The notes beneath the pieces were generated by a model that searched no databases, was not told where the DNA came from, and saw nothing but the letters and a program-made list of their open reading frames with translations. Made by a program: the position numbers and the translations under genes. Source: Lachnospiraceae bacterium UBA3850 (GTDB lineage Bacteria; Bacillota; Clostridia; Lachnospirales; Lachnospiraceae). From it: a stretch of 64,000 nt of DNA. The stretch spans positions 48,327 through 112,326 of the forward strand of contig DGHK01000016.1 in the NCBI GenBank assembly GCA_002392655.1. Direction: 5' to 3'. How positions within the stretch are numbered: the stretch's first letter is position 1; each line of letters begins with the position of its first letter. This document shows positions 38,301 to 45,903 of this stretch, piece after piece.

Positions 38301-39269
38301 GAGGAAGATGAAAACAAGATAATCTTTTCTGCTTATAGAATTGATGGTCAGGGCGGAACAAATAAATTACCAAATAATAATGGACAAAGTAATGGTGAGG
38401 TCAAAGTTTTCTGGCATAAACCTAGTGCCCCTCTTGATACCAACAATTATAATCAACTATGGTTAGATAGTGATAGTAGTAATAAGAAATATGACCTCTA
38501 TCTCAATGTTGATTCTCCTAGTACGGGACTGGACGCTAGATATATCAGACTTTACTGGCTTTATAATGGTGGAGCATATGGCAAGGCATATGATTATATG
38601 GTTGCACTTTATTATTTAGATGCAAATGGAGAGGAACAAGCGGTCTATAGATATAGGAAGTTTAGGTTCCCTGATGTGTCATATCAGTCTTCACCGAATG
38701 CAGTTGCGTTCTATGATGATATTCCGGTAACTACACTTGAGGGCGGGGCCATTAAACCTAAGAAGATAGAGGTTCTTATGGATTACATGGATAAAGGTGG
38801 TAATCCAAAAACTGATATGTCTAGTATGTGGTTCTTTGGTGGTATCACCTGGTTTGATAGTAATAATGATGAACGTTATGTAGTTGATAAGCATAGTCCG
38901 ATTGATAATCTGAATCCTGATCCGAGTAGTTATGCTCCACCGGTTGATGGCATAATTGACGGAAGCTCTAATTGGGAAACTCCAGATGAAGTAGATTGGC
39001 AGACGGCTGTAAGTAGTGATCATTGGTCAAAGCAGCTGCTTGTGAATGACAAGGGTCAGTCTTCGTTTAACCTGGCATATGCCAGAAATGGAGTTGTAAA
39101 AGAAAACCTGACTACCGGAAGCTATGCGAACTTTACATATGATCCAAATGATCCGGATGTAAATGCTACAACTAGATTCGAAACATTTGATTCGTGGTTT
39201 ATGGATGCATTCTTAAAAGATCAGAATTATTTCGGTCCGGGAACGGAATCTGTATTTGTTGATCCTTAG
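32307..39269 (+). CDS. Giant 2320-aa prepilin-like protein with GLUG-like repeats
   Basis: The largest gene in the window. The N-terminus has a class-type prepilin leader ending NKG/FTLVEL (Gly14/Phe15, Glu at mature position 5) and the usual helix. From about residue 705 to 1620 at least fourteen glycine motifs of the form YVGGxxG occur (DVGGIVG, NVGGIVG, YVGGLIG, YVGGIAG, CVGGIVG, FVGGCIG, YLGGVIG), resembling the GLUG repeats of bacterial surface adhesins, which build beta-helix-like folds. The C-terminal 500 residues lack the repeats and end without sorting signal. AGAGGGG lies 5 bp before the ATG. It follows the first giant gene by 22 bp and probably decorates or caps the same pilus. Confidence 0.88.
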   Translation: MSKNSNIKTNMNKGFTLVELIVVLALMAILLSITIFSGLAWQDYSRFNHEEAVAEDIFFAAQNQLTEFDASGAMEGRVQSPLWKTGTKEYVSGDDGYVLATANKTALLQSIIYKNGTSDDDVLRYRWDDIWKEYLKGTRNSTDNQKSTIIRLNAKKGDYDKYLDEKAGKTYEGDKINAGTILLFDLVAPYVSDTSVLNGSIALEFSPEAGQVFSVCYSDVASEFVYTDSTSGGVVGIIDRRIQTRRENMVGYYSVDQLYEKLKGKEKVENTLRLEIRSNEVLEMIVHDESGKILKRTGDDQLLTFSLYNGDPNSSEASVIDFRLVYNYENYKAPTPEEGIDNAVQNPQVVRTDATDDENYIVFNSGKFSSDSNEYQCRIPVWIDSNNGDMHIILDAADIQAESYAYYKAVMAENGSTEEKQAFLNTFSFYRFGLSEDMHYVYAKVLAPNGSSSFSMRKVNPTPDNLDEYAYHKDLAGEDDPIGECIAFNSYAKDTEDANKRLIDIKNGRHLFNMRYETDYKSNPDIKNEFKLTEDIDWDLFVDKADTSDPNYFLSSYNTSAESGINLGIVDTKNFPYPGYRCLSQNDAFIQENALDPDDSTKKNFKISNLTISITANIKYGVYDTVFYDPSYSQEDKEKYADIKRDCMKDIFTGILGAEGLARRGMLPLGLFAENLGTIQNITLDNHNVKGMEVLENDSDKNIIYTNMVGGFVGNNIGDVSGLTLLATDKKTHINGRTDVGGIVGRQSFSASPDKDVELSNLKNNAEVTGYENVGGIVGRVYVHYIKDLNNTSQIDPGRWASDERMKLYHDGYDITDSNKSMSGVDIFRAKTVSVKDCNNTGHVTGDAMIYNTAYRFEGKAIEGDSFLHCAFIGGIAGITQDGFIIDDNDTSKAVAAFQYYENQGYYHGESIQYVMVENCNSESLYPWREVLSDSKKALFKGGDSGCRDCYVGGLIGYARLTNIIECNNDNTVDADFSGDDIPFVIGQNYVGGLIGCSDESRIVLADETGSTYSAINKNLVIGERYVGGIAGAFGIGDITPRSLSFKNPASNEASQATAVIRGTKDDDLKKLTPHGKDRKRNRFINRLCNKGIVLGVKNTKELNYIREEYDKDRSSGIQNPDAGSGMIGGIAGVSLDPIEACDNIQSKTTKDYLLELVGITESDLGSVDTVAQKIKDSSFGGTCVGGIVGSVLRYGFINRESYDGINKSNSMIDAVVFGQDYVGGAVGVIDDKYTNPYNFYPVISNSSGSEIDGMVVLGRDVVGGIGGYVTKKLNNHLTVTGNNINTDCAFYNTDYISSPFKVYGRYAVGGYIGIAKHTNASSENNNHYVTANIEISDGNKASVNGIAYIGGVIGICESTCPAYYADVSGVSVNGKFFVGGCIGALDTIKTDNNGYFASSPHILTTVRNGKLNDKKANYIIVKDTSVKSTVFGGSVVGLYSIAASGNHFSSTDDDNQPNGNLYEVAENLKSGSGYMNAVAAYDEIVNKDISISTGVFSQDKASSYITDMQTNADGKFFESEVSVDSELFAGGFFGYIPDGTKLTFKNFINKANLNATGSVSDATVNEMNIAGGANTDKFAYLGGVIGRIPRGMTVENCTNEVQSPNENYTAAEATYLGGLTEVNAGKILYCENKTDFSYGSGGVGAFAGVNGTNVTAISYEGSGKDVEIKLDKQGETARYYNSNGVIAGCKNTGNITSTDGFAGGIAAADGTSGNTSIIRNSAITKCVNQGNISGKDAAGIVSKAGGKDIITYCRNYGNLNGTASTYGIAGAGVGDITKNLEAGNRSVLNNGDPVAPMASNNLTNNFYISGYTSDNQGGESSTPADIKNTGRIYFDIQTDRFGNINDRNETNQAAYVWFDASYSQKASIVYNVIDYDSNQARGVKMKDFFVVFGNGDITNNTYGFEYYFTYKNSDGQLVDTNSSTVRIKYDERYKLCNLVPPQNVEIYSVTLNFDYSLVSVENSGAGFNVQYCCAYFTDAKGSHYINSSANFEDLTIHEEDENKIIFSAYRIDGQGGTNKLPNNNGQSNGEVKVFWHKPSAPLDTNNYNQLWLDSDSSNKKYDLYLNVDSPSTGLDARYIRLYWLYNGGAYGKAYDYMVALYYLDANGEEQAVYRYRKFRFPDVSYQSSPNAVAFYDDIPVTTLEGGAIKPKKIEVLMDYMDKGGNPKTDMSSMWFFGGITWFDSNNDERYVVDKHSPIDNLNPDPSSYAPPVDGIIDGSSNWETPDEVDWQTAVSSDHWSKQLLVNDKGQSSFNLAYARNGVVKENLTTGSYANFTYDPNDPDVNATTRFETFDSWFMDAFLKDQNYFGPGTESVFVDP

Positions 39270-39303
39270 TTAAGTATTTTGATTAAGTGAAAAGGGATAA
39301 TAT

Positions 39304-40089
39304 ATGTTAAATAATAATGCTGATAAAACTGAATATATGATTATCTCTTCGAAGAATAAGAACCGTGGAGCGGCAATGGTAGTAGCTATTATTGTCGTTG
39401 CCGTTCTCATGGTTTTTACATTTTCTCTTTTGCTTGTGTCCTACACTCTTTATGCTACTCAGAATAAAAAGGTTGCAAGTAAAAAATGCTCGGAAGCTGC
39501 AAACACGCTGAGTACTGCTATGGCTGCGGAGCTGGATGATGAGAAGAATCCACAGGCGTACATAAACAGTGACTTTTGGATATATCTCAGATTCCATCTG
39601 ATGCAAAGTGACTGGCCTTTTTATGAGCCTGCACTGGAAGGACACAAAACAAATGATGCAGTAAAAACCTTTAATATGAAGGTGAATCCTAACTATATAC
39701 CTAGTGGCAGCTCTACTATTGATGGATATCCGGGCGAGATTAAAATAAAAGCTTATTGGATGATGCCGGAGGCTTTGTATGAGGAAAACAAAACTGATGA
39801 GGAACTGAATTTTCTGAAGAATATAGATGTTCAGAATCTAGCTGTTTCAGGTAAAGCGGACATCAGACTGTATCTGGAGATTACATGTGAATCTGCCAGC
39901 CAGTCTTATTCAGTAAAAAATAAATATCATCTCTCTATCAGAAAATATAAAGAAGATGATGCCGAAGAAGAAGCTGAGATGAGTAAGATAGAGGTAACCT
40001 ATGGAGGTAATTCTACTTATAGTCACAATTGTGTTATAAAACCTATTGAACGTTGGAGATGGATTTTTGACGGGAGAGAGTCTGAATGA
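39304..40089 (+). CDS. PilX/GspK-like pilus protein
   Basis: A 261-aa protein with an N-terminal pilin-like segment NRG/AAMVVAIIVVAVLMVF. The residue at mature position 5 is Val, not Glu, which is the known pattern of GspK-type tip pseudopilins and PilX-type proteins. A soluble domain with no recognised motif follows; it contains EITCESASQSYSVKNKYHL, typical of PilX-like C-terminal strands. It lies 34 bp after the giant gene and overlaps the next by 4 bp, so it belongs to the same operon and may form part of the pilus tip complex. Confidence 0.75.
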   Translation: MLNNNADKTEYMIISSKNKNRGAAMVVAIIVVAVLMVFTFSLLLVSYTLYATQNKKVASKKCSEAANTLSTAMAAELDDEKNPQAYINSDFWIYLRFHLMQSDWPFYEPALEGHKTNDAVKTFNMKVNPNYIPSGSSTIDGYPGEIKIKAYWMMPEALYEENKTDEELNFLKNIDVQNLAVSGKADIRLYLEITCESASQSYSVKNKYHLSIRKYKEDDAEEEAEMSKIEVTYGGNSTYSHNCVIKPIERWRWIFDGRESE

Positions 40090-40556
40090 GGAAGATAAAG
40101 AACTTGAAAAACAGAATAGAACATGTTCTTTATGAAGATAAGGGTACGACTATGATGGAGGTTCTTGTTTCATTTGTTGTGCTTATGATTATTCTTGTTG
40201 CTCTTACAAGAACAGTATTTTTCTCGTCGGAACTAAGGATGCGTGCCGTTGACACAGGCAGAATCATGCAGACATTTAATAAATGCCTGTATAGCCAGGA
40301 ACTTAAAGATGGTGCTAGTTTTGATAAGGTAAAACGCGTAAAGTACACAACTGATAATGTTGAAATAAGTGATGGCAAATATAAGGGGCCGCTCTTTTAT
40401 ATAACTCCTGAAGAAGATTCAGCTGTTGAACTCTGGGTTACGGAGATAGATGCGAATTGCTTTACCTACGATCCGGATGATTCGACTGTGAGTAGTGAAA
40501 ATCTGGTAATACCGAAGGCTATTATGTTTGAGCATAAAACATATCCGGGTAATTAA
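40086..40556 (+). CDS. Minor pseudopilin (prepilin-type N-terminus)
   Basis: A 156-aa protein with a prepilin cleavage site EDKG/TTMMEV, Glu at mature position 5, and a hydrophobic helix LVSFVVLMIILVALTRTVFF. The leader is unusually long (about 20 residues, starting MRKIKNLKNRIEHVL). The soluble domain is small and unrecognised. Translation is coupled to the PilX-like gene by an ATGA overlap. It is likely one of the initiating minor pilins. Confidence 0.82.
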   Translation: MRKIKNLKNRIEHVLYEDKGTTMMEVLVSFVVLMIILVALTRTVFFSSELRMRAVDTGRIMQTFNKCLYSQELKDGASFDKVKRVKYTTDNVEISDGKYKGPLFYITPEEDSAVELWVTEIDANCFTYDPDDSTVSSENLVIPKAIMFEHKTYPGN

Positions 40557-40583
40557 TTTATTGCTTGGACGGGGAATAAGCAT

Positions 40584-41225
40584 ATGAAAAAATGTAAGTT
40601 GAAACTAAAAAACAACTGCATAAAGAATAAGGGTATGACTCTTATAGAGATGATCGTCAGTTTTGCGCTTCTGGCTTTATTCCTTGCGTCTGCTGCGGCG
40701 ATAATTGGTACAATTACAGGTATGTTCTTTGAGGTTAAAAGAGAAAACTATGCCAGACAGGTGACGGACATAATCCTTGAAAAGGTCGAGTCCGAAATAG
40801 ATGGGGCAGAGTATAAGGAAGACGCCGTTGGTGAAAATCTGAGGATACAGAGTTCGGCGGGAGCTGATACCGGTGGTTCGCTAGACTTAGGTGATACGAT
40901 AATTCTATCAGATAAGACTGGAACAAAAGTAAAGGTATATGCAGATTCCGGTGAGCTGATTGTTTATTATTATCCGATTGGAGAATCATATAGTGCGACA
41001 AACTGGAAGTTCGATAAGAGTGTATATAACTATTATACAGTAGAAGAATTACTGTTTGTAAAAGGAGATAAAATAGGTGATTTCGGAAGGGCATCCGAAT
41101 TTGGTCTGACAAATCCGGGAACATATGGAAAGGATGTAGTAGGAGTGTTCCTGAAGGTGCATAGCCCTGAATATGGCGATTATTATGCATACCGATTGGT
41201 GAAGATGTATAATTATACTGAGTAA
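40584..41225 (+). CDS. Minor pseudopilin (prepilin-type N-terminus)
   Basis: A 213-aa protein with cleavage site KNKG/MTLIEM, Glu at mature position 5, and the helix IVSFALLALFLASAAAIIGTI. The leader of 17 residues is strongly basic. The C-terminal domain with YYPIGESYSATNW and the GVFLKVHSPEYGDYYAYRLVKMY strand is of PilW/GspJ size but lacks a motif I can name. It lies 27 bp after the preceding pseudopilin in the same operon. Confidence 0.82.
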   Translation: MKKCKLKLKNNCIKNKGMTLIEMIVSFALLALFLASAAAIIGTITGMFFEVKRENYARQVTDIILEKVESEIDGAEYKEDAVGENLRIQSSAGADTGGSLDLGDTIILSDKTGTKVKVYADSGELIVYYYPIGESYSATNWKFDKSVYNYYTVEELLFVKGDKIGDFGRASEFGLTNPGTYGKDVVGVFLKVHSPEYGDYYAYRLVKMYNYTE

Positions 41226-41335
41226 GCAAACATTATTTATATATAAGGTTTGGTTTATAAGGCATTTATTATTAGGATATGAAAAAGTGTGAAAAAAAGT
41301 GACTTCTTAGCAAGGCATAAGATATTGGGGGAACA

Positions 41336-41773
41336 ATGGATATAGCGCGCTTAAGTTTAAGGAAAGTTGCAAAATGGATAGCAATCGTTGGGATTGCACT
41401 TATTGTCGGTGCATCTGTTTTTATGTTTTTTAAGATAAGAGCGAATGCAAAGGCTGCACTTCGTGAGGCCAAAAATATCCGAGTGGCTCTACGCTCTGCG
41501 GATATTGAGATGTATGGCGAAAAGAAAACTATATATAATCCATACAAACCATATGGTTTGGAGGATGGAACTGTAGAAAAGGTTAATGAGCTGATTGATG
41601 TTAAGGGTACATATAGAATTACCGCGTATGATAACAAGCTACATGAGCTGACCGGAATGACCTACACAAAGGATGGTTATTATGTCACATTCACGAAGGC
41701 GAATGGCAAGATCAAGTGGACTGTAGATTATCGTATGAATATATATACCTTTGATGATGACGATGTAGATTAG
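41336..41773 (+). CDS. Leaderless pilin-like membrane protein
   Basis: A 145-aa protein with one membrane segment (about residues 14-32) followed by an amphipathic stretch RANAKAALREAKNIRVALRS and a small beta-rich domain. The overall shape, hydrophobic helix running into an Ala-rich amphipathic helix and then a compact C-terminal domain ending DYRMNIYTFDDDDVD, mirrors a pilin. There is no Gly-Phe cleavage site or Glu5, so it would not be processed by prepilin peptidase. The function is unknown. It lies between the pseudopilins and the peptidase fragment, with GGGGGAAC before the ATG. Confidence 0.6.
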   Translation: MDIARLSLRKVAKWIAIVGIALIVGASVFMFFKIRANAKAALREAKNIRVALRSADIEMYGEKKTIYNPYKPYGLEDGTVEKVNELIDVKGTYRITAYDNKLHELTGMTYTKDGYYVTFTKANGKIKWTVDYRMNIYTFDDDDVD

Positions 41774-41789
41774 CGTTCAGGAGTGGGAA

Positions 41790-42218
41790 ATGGACATCTG
41801 GTTATTTCAAATAATTGTCGCCAGAACGCTAATAGAAATCATCTTCTTTGCAATCGGCGCAAGTATCTTTTCTTTTTTAAATGTAATTATTTACAGACTT
41901 CCAAGAGGAATGCAGTTTTCCTTCGGAAAGTCGATGTGTACTACCTGCAAGCATGAGCTTGCCAGAAAGGATCTGATTCCGATCATTTCATGGGTAAGTC
42001 TCAGAGGAAAGTGCAGATACTGTGGAGCGAAGATTTCGGCAAGGTATACTATAGTTGAGATGATCGGTGGAATATCGGCAGTGGTCTGTACACTTTTTAT
42101 AGGAATCAATTTATGGGCGTTACTAGCATTTCTGCTATCGGGGGTGGTTGTGACTGCGCTATATATTTTGTATGACAAGTTGAGTGGTAAACTCGATGCT
42201 GAGTCGATTGATGAATAG
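41790..42218 (+). CDS. Prepilin peptidase N-terminal domain only
   Basis: A 142-aa protein matching the first half of PilD/A24 prepilin peptidases. It has the N-terminal membrane helix with SFLNVIIYRLPRG and the zinc-binding four-cysteine domain CTTCKHEL...CRYCGAKISARYTIVEM. Full enzymes (about 250 aa) continue with six helices carrying two catalytic aspartates (one near IPD, the other in GxGD). Here only two more helices follow and the protein ends in ESIDE; neither aspartate motif is present. It cannot cleave leaders by itself, so an intact peptidase must be elsewhere, or the domain is an assembly factor or methyltransferase remnant. Confidence 0.85.
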   Translation: MDIWLFQIIVARTLIEIIFFAIGASIFSFLNVIIYRLPRGMQFSFGKSMCTTCKHELARKDLIPIISWVSLRGKCRYCGAKISARYTIVEMIGGISAVVCTLFIGINLWALLAFLLSGVVVTALYILYDKLSGKLDAESIDE

Positions 42219-42271
42219 TTACTATGAGCGTTGCATGGACTTGTAATTTTTGATGAAGGGAGAACCCTCAT

Positions 42272-44581
42272 ATGAAAAAAATAATAGGTATTTTTATTGC
42301 TTTTATTTTATTATTTGGAACGGGTTCCGTTTCACAGGCAGAGGGTAGTGTTGATCGAGACGCTGTTTTATCAAAGATCAAGACGGCATGGGATGACTAT
42401 GCTGAGTATGTTACTTTTGACGTGGGACAAGTGACTATTGATGAATTTAAAGAGATTTATCATGAGGCGCTCTTGAATAATCCGGAATATTACTTTGTTT
42501 CGCGTAGTGTTGAATATGAGAGTATTGAAGGTTACGTCGTAAAAGCGACAATTAACTATGAATTTGAAGATAAATATGACTACTGGAATCATAGAATTGG
42601 CTACAATTTATCTATAGATACTTGTAAGAGATATATTGAGTCTGATTGGACTGATGTTCAGAAACTTCAATATATAAATAAATATGTGTGTATGGTGTGT
42701 AACTACGACGATTCTCTAGTTGCAAAGCATACAAAGGATTCGTATGGGGCTTTAGTTAATAAGTGCGCTGTGTGTGAAGGATACTCTATGGCCTTTATGG
42801 CACTTTGCAAAAGTGTTGGGATAGAATGCTATTTGGTGACTAGTGATTCTATGGGGCATGCCTGGAATATGGTAAAGGTGAATGATAATTATTATATGAT
42901 CGATTCGACCTGGAATGATACTACAAATGATAGATATAAGTATTTTATGAAAAGTATTTCGTGGTTTAATTCTAAACTGGGAGAGCATGAGGCGAATGAT
43001 TATGTGATACATGGGGGCAGTATCCCAGATACATATGAATTTGATAATACATATGATAATTTTGAGTGGAAAGATTGTTGGGATGATGAGATACAGCTAA
43101 ATCGTAAGAAGGTTGTTATTTATAAAGGTGATAGCATTTTTAAAAATGGCAATAGAATATTGCTTTGGCTTATAAATGTTTCGGCTGAAAAAAATGAAAT
43201 TACTTGGCAATCAAGTAATCCGGAGATTGTTAAGGTTGATGCGGGTGGAGTTGTGACTGCGCTTAACTATGGTAGAGCTATTATTACAGCTACTTATGAT
43301 GGTAAATCATATACAAGTCAAGTTGAAGTAAGAAATATTAAGTCGTATTTTTGGTATGAGTATTCTGGGAATCCCGAAAGTAGTAGATGGGTGTTGGATA
43401 ATGTTGATCATCTTGAAGTGGGGCAAACTACTAGATGCAAATTTGAAGAACTAATATATGATGAAAAAGGTGAAATAGAGAGTGTAAAAGATATTACAGA
43501 TCAGGTTGAGTTGGATCAACATACCGGATGCCACGTTTTTTCGATAAATGGCAATACGGTTACAGCTTTAGTGGCTGGTGCAAATTCAGAAAATAGCATG
43601 AGTGAGTTGTTTGGTTATATAGAAAATGAGTATATTGATTTTAATCAGTATATTTATATAAATATATTCACAGAGAACAAGAATTATCAGCGCGAAAATA
43701 CAGTTGTAGTTAATGATCCGGATGCTAGATGTTTTTTACTTAAAAGTGCTGATTGCCCTGGTGATTATACCCTAGATGGACAGTATATGCAGCCTGCGGA
43801 TAGGACATTTTATAAGTATAAAATCGGAGATATCACATGGAAGGTTTCTGATGGATCAGTAATATCACTTGGAGAAAAAACTGGGTGCACTCCGGATCAT
43901 ACATATAGCAAGATAAACTATATGGTAATGAAGAGTGGAACAGTTACCGTAAGTGTATATTATGGTGAGAATATGATAAGTCGGACTGAGTTTTCTTTTG
44001 AGAAGAGTGATGTCACACCTGATCCCGAAGATAAGGAAGATAAGGAAGATAAGAAAGATAAGAAAGACTCTTCAGAAGATAAAGAGGATAAGCAAAACTC
44101 ATCTGAAGGAGAAGAAGATAGGAAAGATTCTTCTGAAGATAAAGGCGAACCTCGGAAGAATGAACAGAGTGAGTATTATGACAATAAAACATCCTATTCT
44201 GACGAATGGGTAAACGGCAAGTGGTATAACTCTGATGGCACGCAGACCTACAAGGCAACTCTTTCGTGGAAGCAGGATGCAAGTGGCTGGTGGGTAGAAG
44301 ATTCTGATGGCTGGTACCCGAAGAATCAGTGGCAGAAGATTGACGGAAAGTGGTACTACTTCTGTGCTGATGGATATATGGATTATAGCGAATATCGTGA
44401 TGGATGCTGGCTTGGAAGCGATGGAGCCTGGGTAGAGGAATACTATGGTGGAACATGGAATTTAAACAGCACAGGCTGGTGGTATTCTGATAGCAGTGGA
44501 TGGTACCCGGCAAACGAGTGGCTCTGGATAGATGGCGTTTATTATTTCTTTGATTCAAAGGGATATTGCACCAATCCGTAG
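42272..44581 (+). CDS. Secreted transglutaminase-like protein with wall-binding repeats
   Basis: A 769-aa exported protein. A signal peptide occupies residues 1-23 (IIGIFIAFILLFGTGSVSQA). A transglutaminase-like domain at about 60-230 has an intact Cys-His-Asp triad: VCEGYSMAF (near Cys167), GHAWNMV (near His195) and YYMIDSTWND (near Asp210). A Big2-like domain follows (about 275-365: VVTALNYGRAIITATYDG). Near 580-635 lies a Lys/Asp/Glu-rich linker, and residues 650-769 form Trp/Tyr/Gly-rich repeats (WQKIDGKWYYFCADGYM) like choline-binding or related wall-binding modules. It could crosslink or process pilus or wall proteins. It lies 53 bp after the peptidase fragment. Confidence 0.85.
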   Translation: MKKIIGIFIAFILLFGTGSVSQAEGSVDRDAVLSKIKTAWDDYAEYVTFDVGQVTIDEFKEIYHEALLNNPEYYFVSRSVEYESIEGYVVKATINYEFEDKYDYWNHRIGYNLSIDTCKRYIESDWTDVQKLQYINKYVCMVCNYDDSLVAKHTKDSYGALVNKCAVCEGYSMAFMALCKSVGIECYLVTSDSMGHAWNMVKVNDNYYMIDSTWNDTTNDRYKYFMKSISWFNSKLGEHEANDYVIHGGSIPDTYEFDNTYDNFEWKDCWDDEIQLNRKKVVIYKGDSIFKNGNRILLWLINVSAEKNEITWQSSNPEIVKVDAGGVVTALNYGRAIITATYDGKSYTSQVEVRNIKSYFWYEYSGNPESSRWVLDNVDHLEVGQTTRCKFEELIYDEKGEIESVKDITDQVELDQHTGCHVFSINGNTVTALVAGANSENSMSELFGYIENEYIDFNQYIYINIFTENKNYQRENTVVVNDPDARCFLLKSADCPGDYTLDGQYMQPADRTFYKYKIGDITWKVSDGSVISLGEKTGCTPDHTYSKINYMVMKSGTVTVSVYYGENMISRTEFSFEKSDVTPDPEDKEDKEDKKDKKDSSEDKEDKQNSSEGEEDRKDSSEDKGEPRKNEQSEYYDNKTSYSDEWVNGKWYNSDGTQTYKATLSWKQDASGWWVEDSDGWYPKNQWQKIDGKWYYFCADGYMDYSEYRDGCWLGSDGAWVEEYYGGTWNLNSTGWWYSDSSGWYPANEWLWIDGVYYFFDSKGYCTNP

Positions 44582-44616
44582 TTGATGGATGACATATGTT
44601 TGATAGTGTTAACAGA

Positions 44617-44648
44617 AAGTTGACATAAATCAACTTTGCATATACAAT
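44617..44648 (+). promoter_or_regulatory. Promoter and palindrome for the pilC-pilB operon
   Basis: TTGACA at 44620-44625 and TACAAT at 44643-44648 are 17 bp apart. A perfect 8-bp inverted repeat, AAAGTTGA (44617-44624) and TCAACTTT (44631-44638), encloses the -35 box and could be an operator or act as a weak hairpin. Confidence 0.7.
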
Positions 44649-44684
44649 AAAAGGTGGCTTATTATATTTTGAGGGGAAAGAAAA

Positions 44685-45893
44685 ATGGCGGAAACCTTTA
44701 GGTACAAAGCTCAGGATTCTGAAGGAAAAATCATTTCCGGTTTTCAGAAAGCGGCTGATGTCGATGAGCTGCACACAAAACTGAAAAGTGAAGGACTGAT
44801 GCTTCTTGATTCCAAGGAAGCTGAAAAAGTGAAAAGAAACACTAAGAAGCTTAAGTATGACAGAATAGCGGACTTTGCGAGAAACCTCAGTAAGCTTATA
44901 GCGGCAGGTGTTACGCTTGTTAAAGCACTTAGGATTATATCGGAAGATGAGTCCATAAAGGAAAGCGAGCGTAAGATATACTCGGAAATTCTGAGACTTG
45001 TTCGTTCGGGTATGACTCTTTCTGATGCTATGGATGAGCAGGGAGATACATTTCCTACGCTGTTCATTAATATGATGCGAAGCGCTGAGACGGGAGGAAA
45101 TCTGGATCAGACTGCTGCAAATATGGCAGAGTACTACAGTAAGGAGTACAAGCTTCAGCAGAAGATAAAGAGTTCGACGACTTACCCGAAGATACTTGGT
45201 GTTCTGATAGTTGTTGTACTTATCGTAATTATGGGATTCGTACTTCCACAGTTCAGTGGAATGTTCGAAAAGATGGATGAACTTCCTGCGACGACAGAAT
45301 TACTAATGGATATAAGCGATTTCGTTGCAACAAAATGGTATCTGCTTATATTCTTCGGTATAATTCTATTTATCATATTTAAGCTTGTTACTTCGATTCC
45401 GGAAGTGAGGCTTTGGCTTGATAAAGTTCAACTTCATTTACCAAAGATTGGAAAGCTTAGAAAAATCATCTATACAGCAAGATTTTCTAGAACGCTTGCA
45501 AGTATGTATAGTGCAGGTATACCTATTGTTACCTGCCTCCAAATAGCGAAAACAACGATTGGTAATACATATATAGAAAGTCAGTTTGACGACTTAATAG
45601 CTGAAATCAGAGCTGGAAAGGCTCTTTCTGAAGCTCTTGCAGAGGTCGATGGATTTGTAAAGAAACTCCCTTCGTCTGTTGCGGTAGGTGAGGAGACAGG
45701 TGCACTTGATTCCATGCTGGTTTCTATAGCAGATCAGATGGATTATGATAGTGAGATTGCTATTGAAAAATTAGTTGCAATGGTTGAGCCTATTATGATA
45801 GTTGTTATGGCGGTTATTGTAGGATTTATCATGGTTGCGGTAATAACTCCTATTTACGGTTCTTATCAGACAATCGCAGATCAAGGAAAATAG
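44685..45893 (+). CDS. pilC: PilC, pilus inner-membrane platform protein
   Basis: A 402-aa GspF/PilC protein that forms the membrane platform on which pilins are assembled. The N-terminal segment FRYKAQDSEGKIISG is typical; two GspF domains occupy about residues 65-190 and 270-395, with membrane segments near 168-188, 220-240 and 370-395. Family motifs include FARNLSKLIAAGVTLVKAL and RFSRTLASMYSAGIPIVTCL, and the conserved VGEETGALDSML. GAGGGGAAAG precedes the ATG. It is the first gene of the export-machine operon. Confidence 0.92.
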   Translation: MAETFRYKAQDSEGKIISGFQKAADVDELHTKLKSEGLMLLDSKEAEKVKRNTKKLKYDRIADFARNLSKLIAAGVTLVKALRIISEDESIKESERKIYSEILRLVRSGMTLSDAMDEQGDTFPTLFINMMRSAETGGNLDQTAANMAEYYSKEYKLQQKIKSSTTYPKILGVLIVVVLIVIMGFVLPQFSGMFEKMDELPATTELLMDISDFVATKWYLLIFFGIILFIIFKLVTSIPEVRLWLDKVQLHLPKIGKLRKIIYTARFSRTLASMYSAGIPIVTCLQIAKTTIGNTYIESQFDDLIAEIRAGKALSEALAEVDGFVKKLPSSVAVGEETGALDSMLVSIADQMDYDSEIAIEKLVAMVEPIMIVVMAVIVGFIMVAVITPIYGSYQTIADQGK

Positions 45894-45903
45894 AGGTAGA
45901 TAA

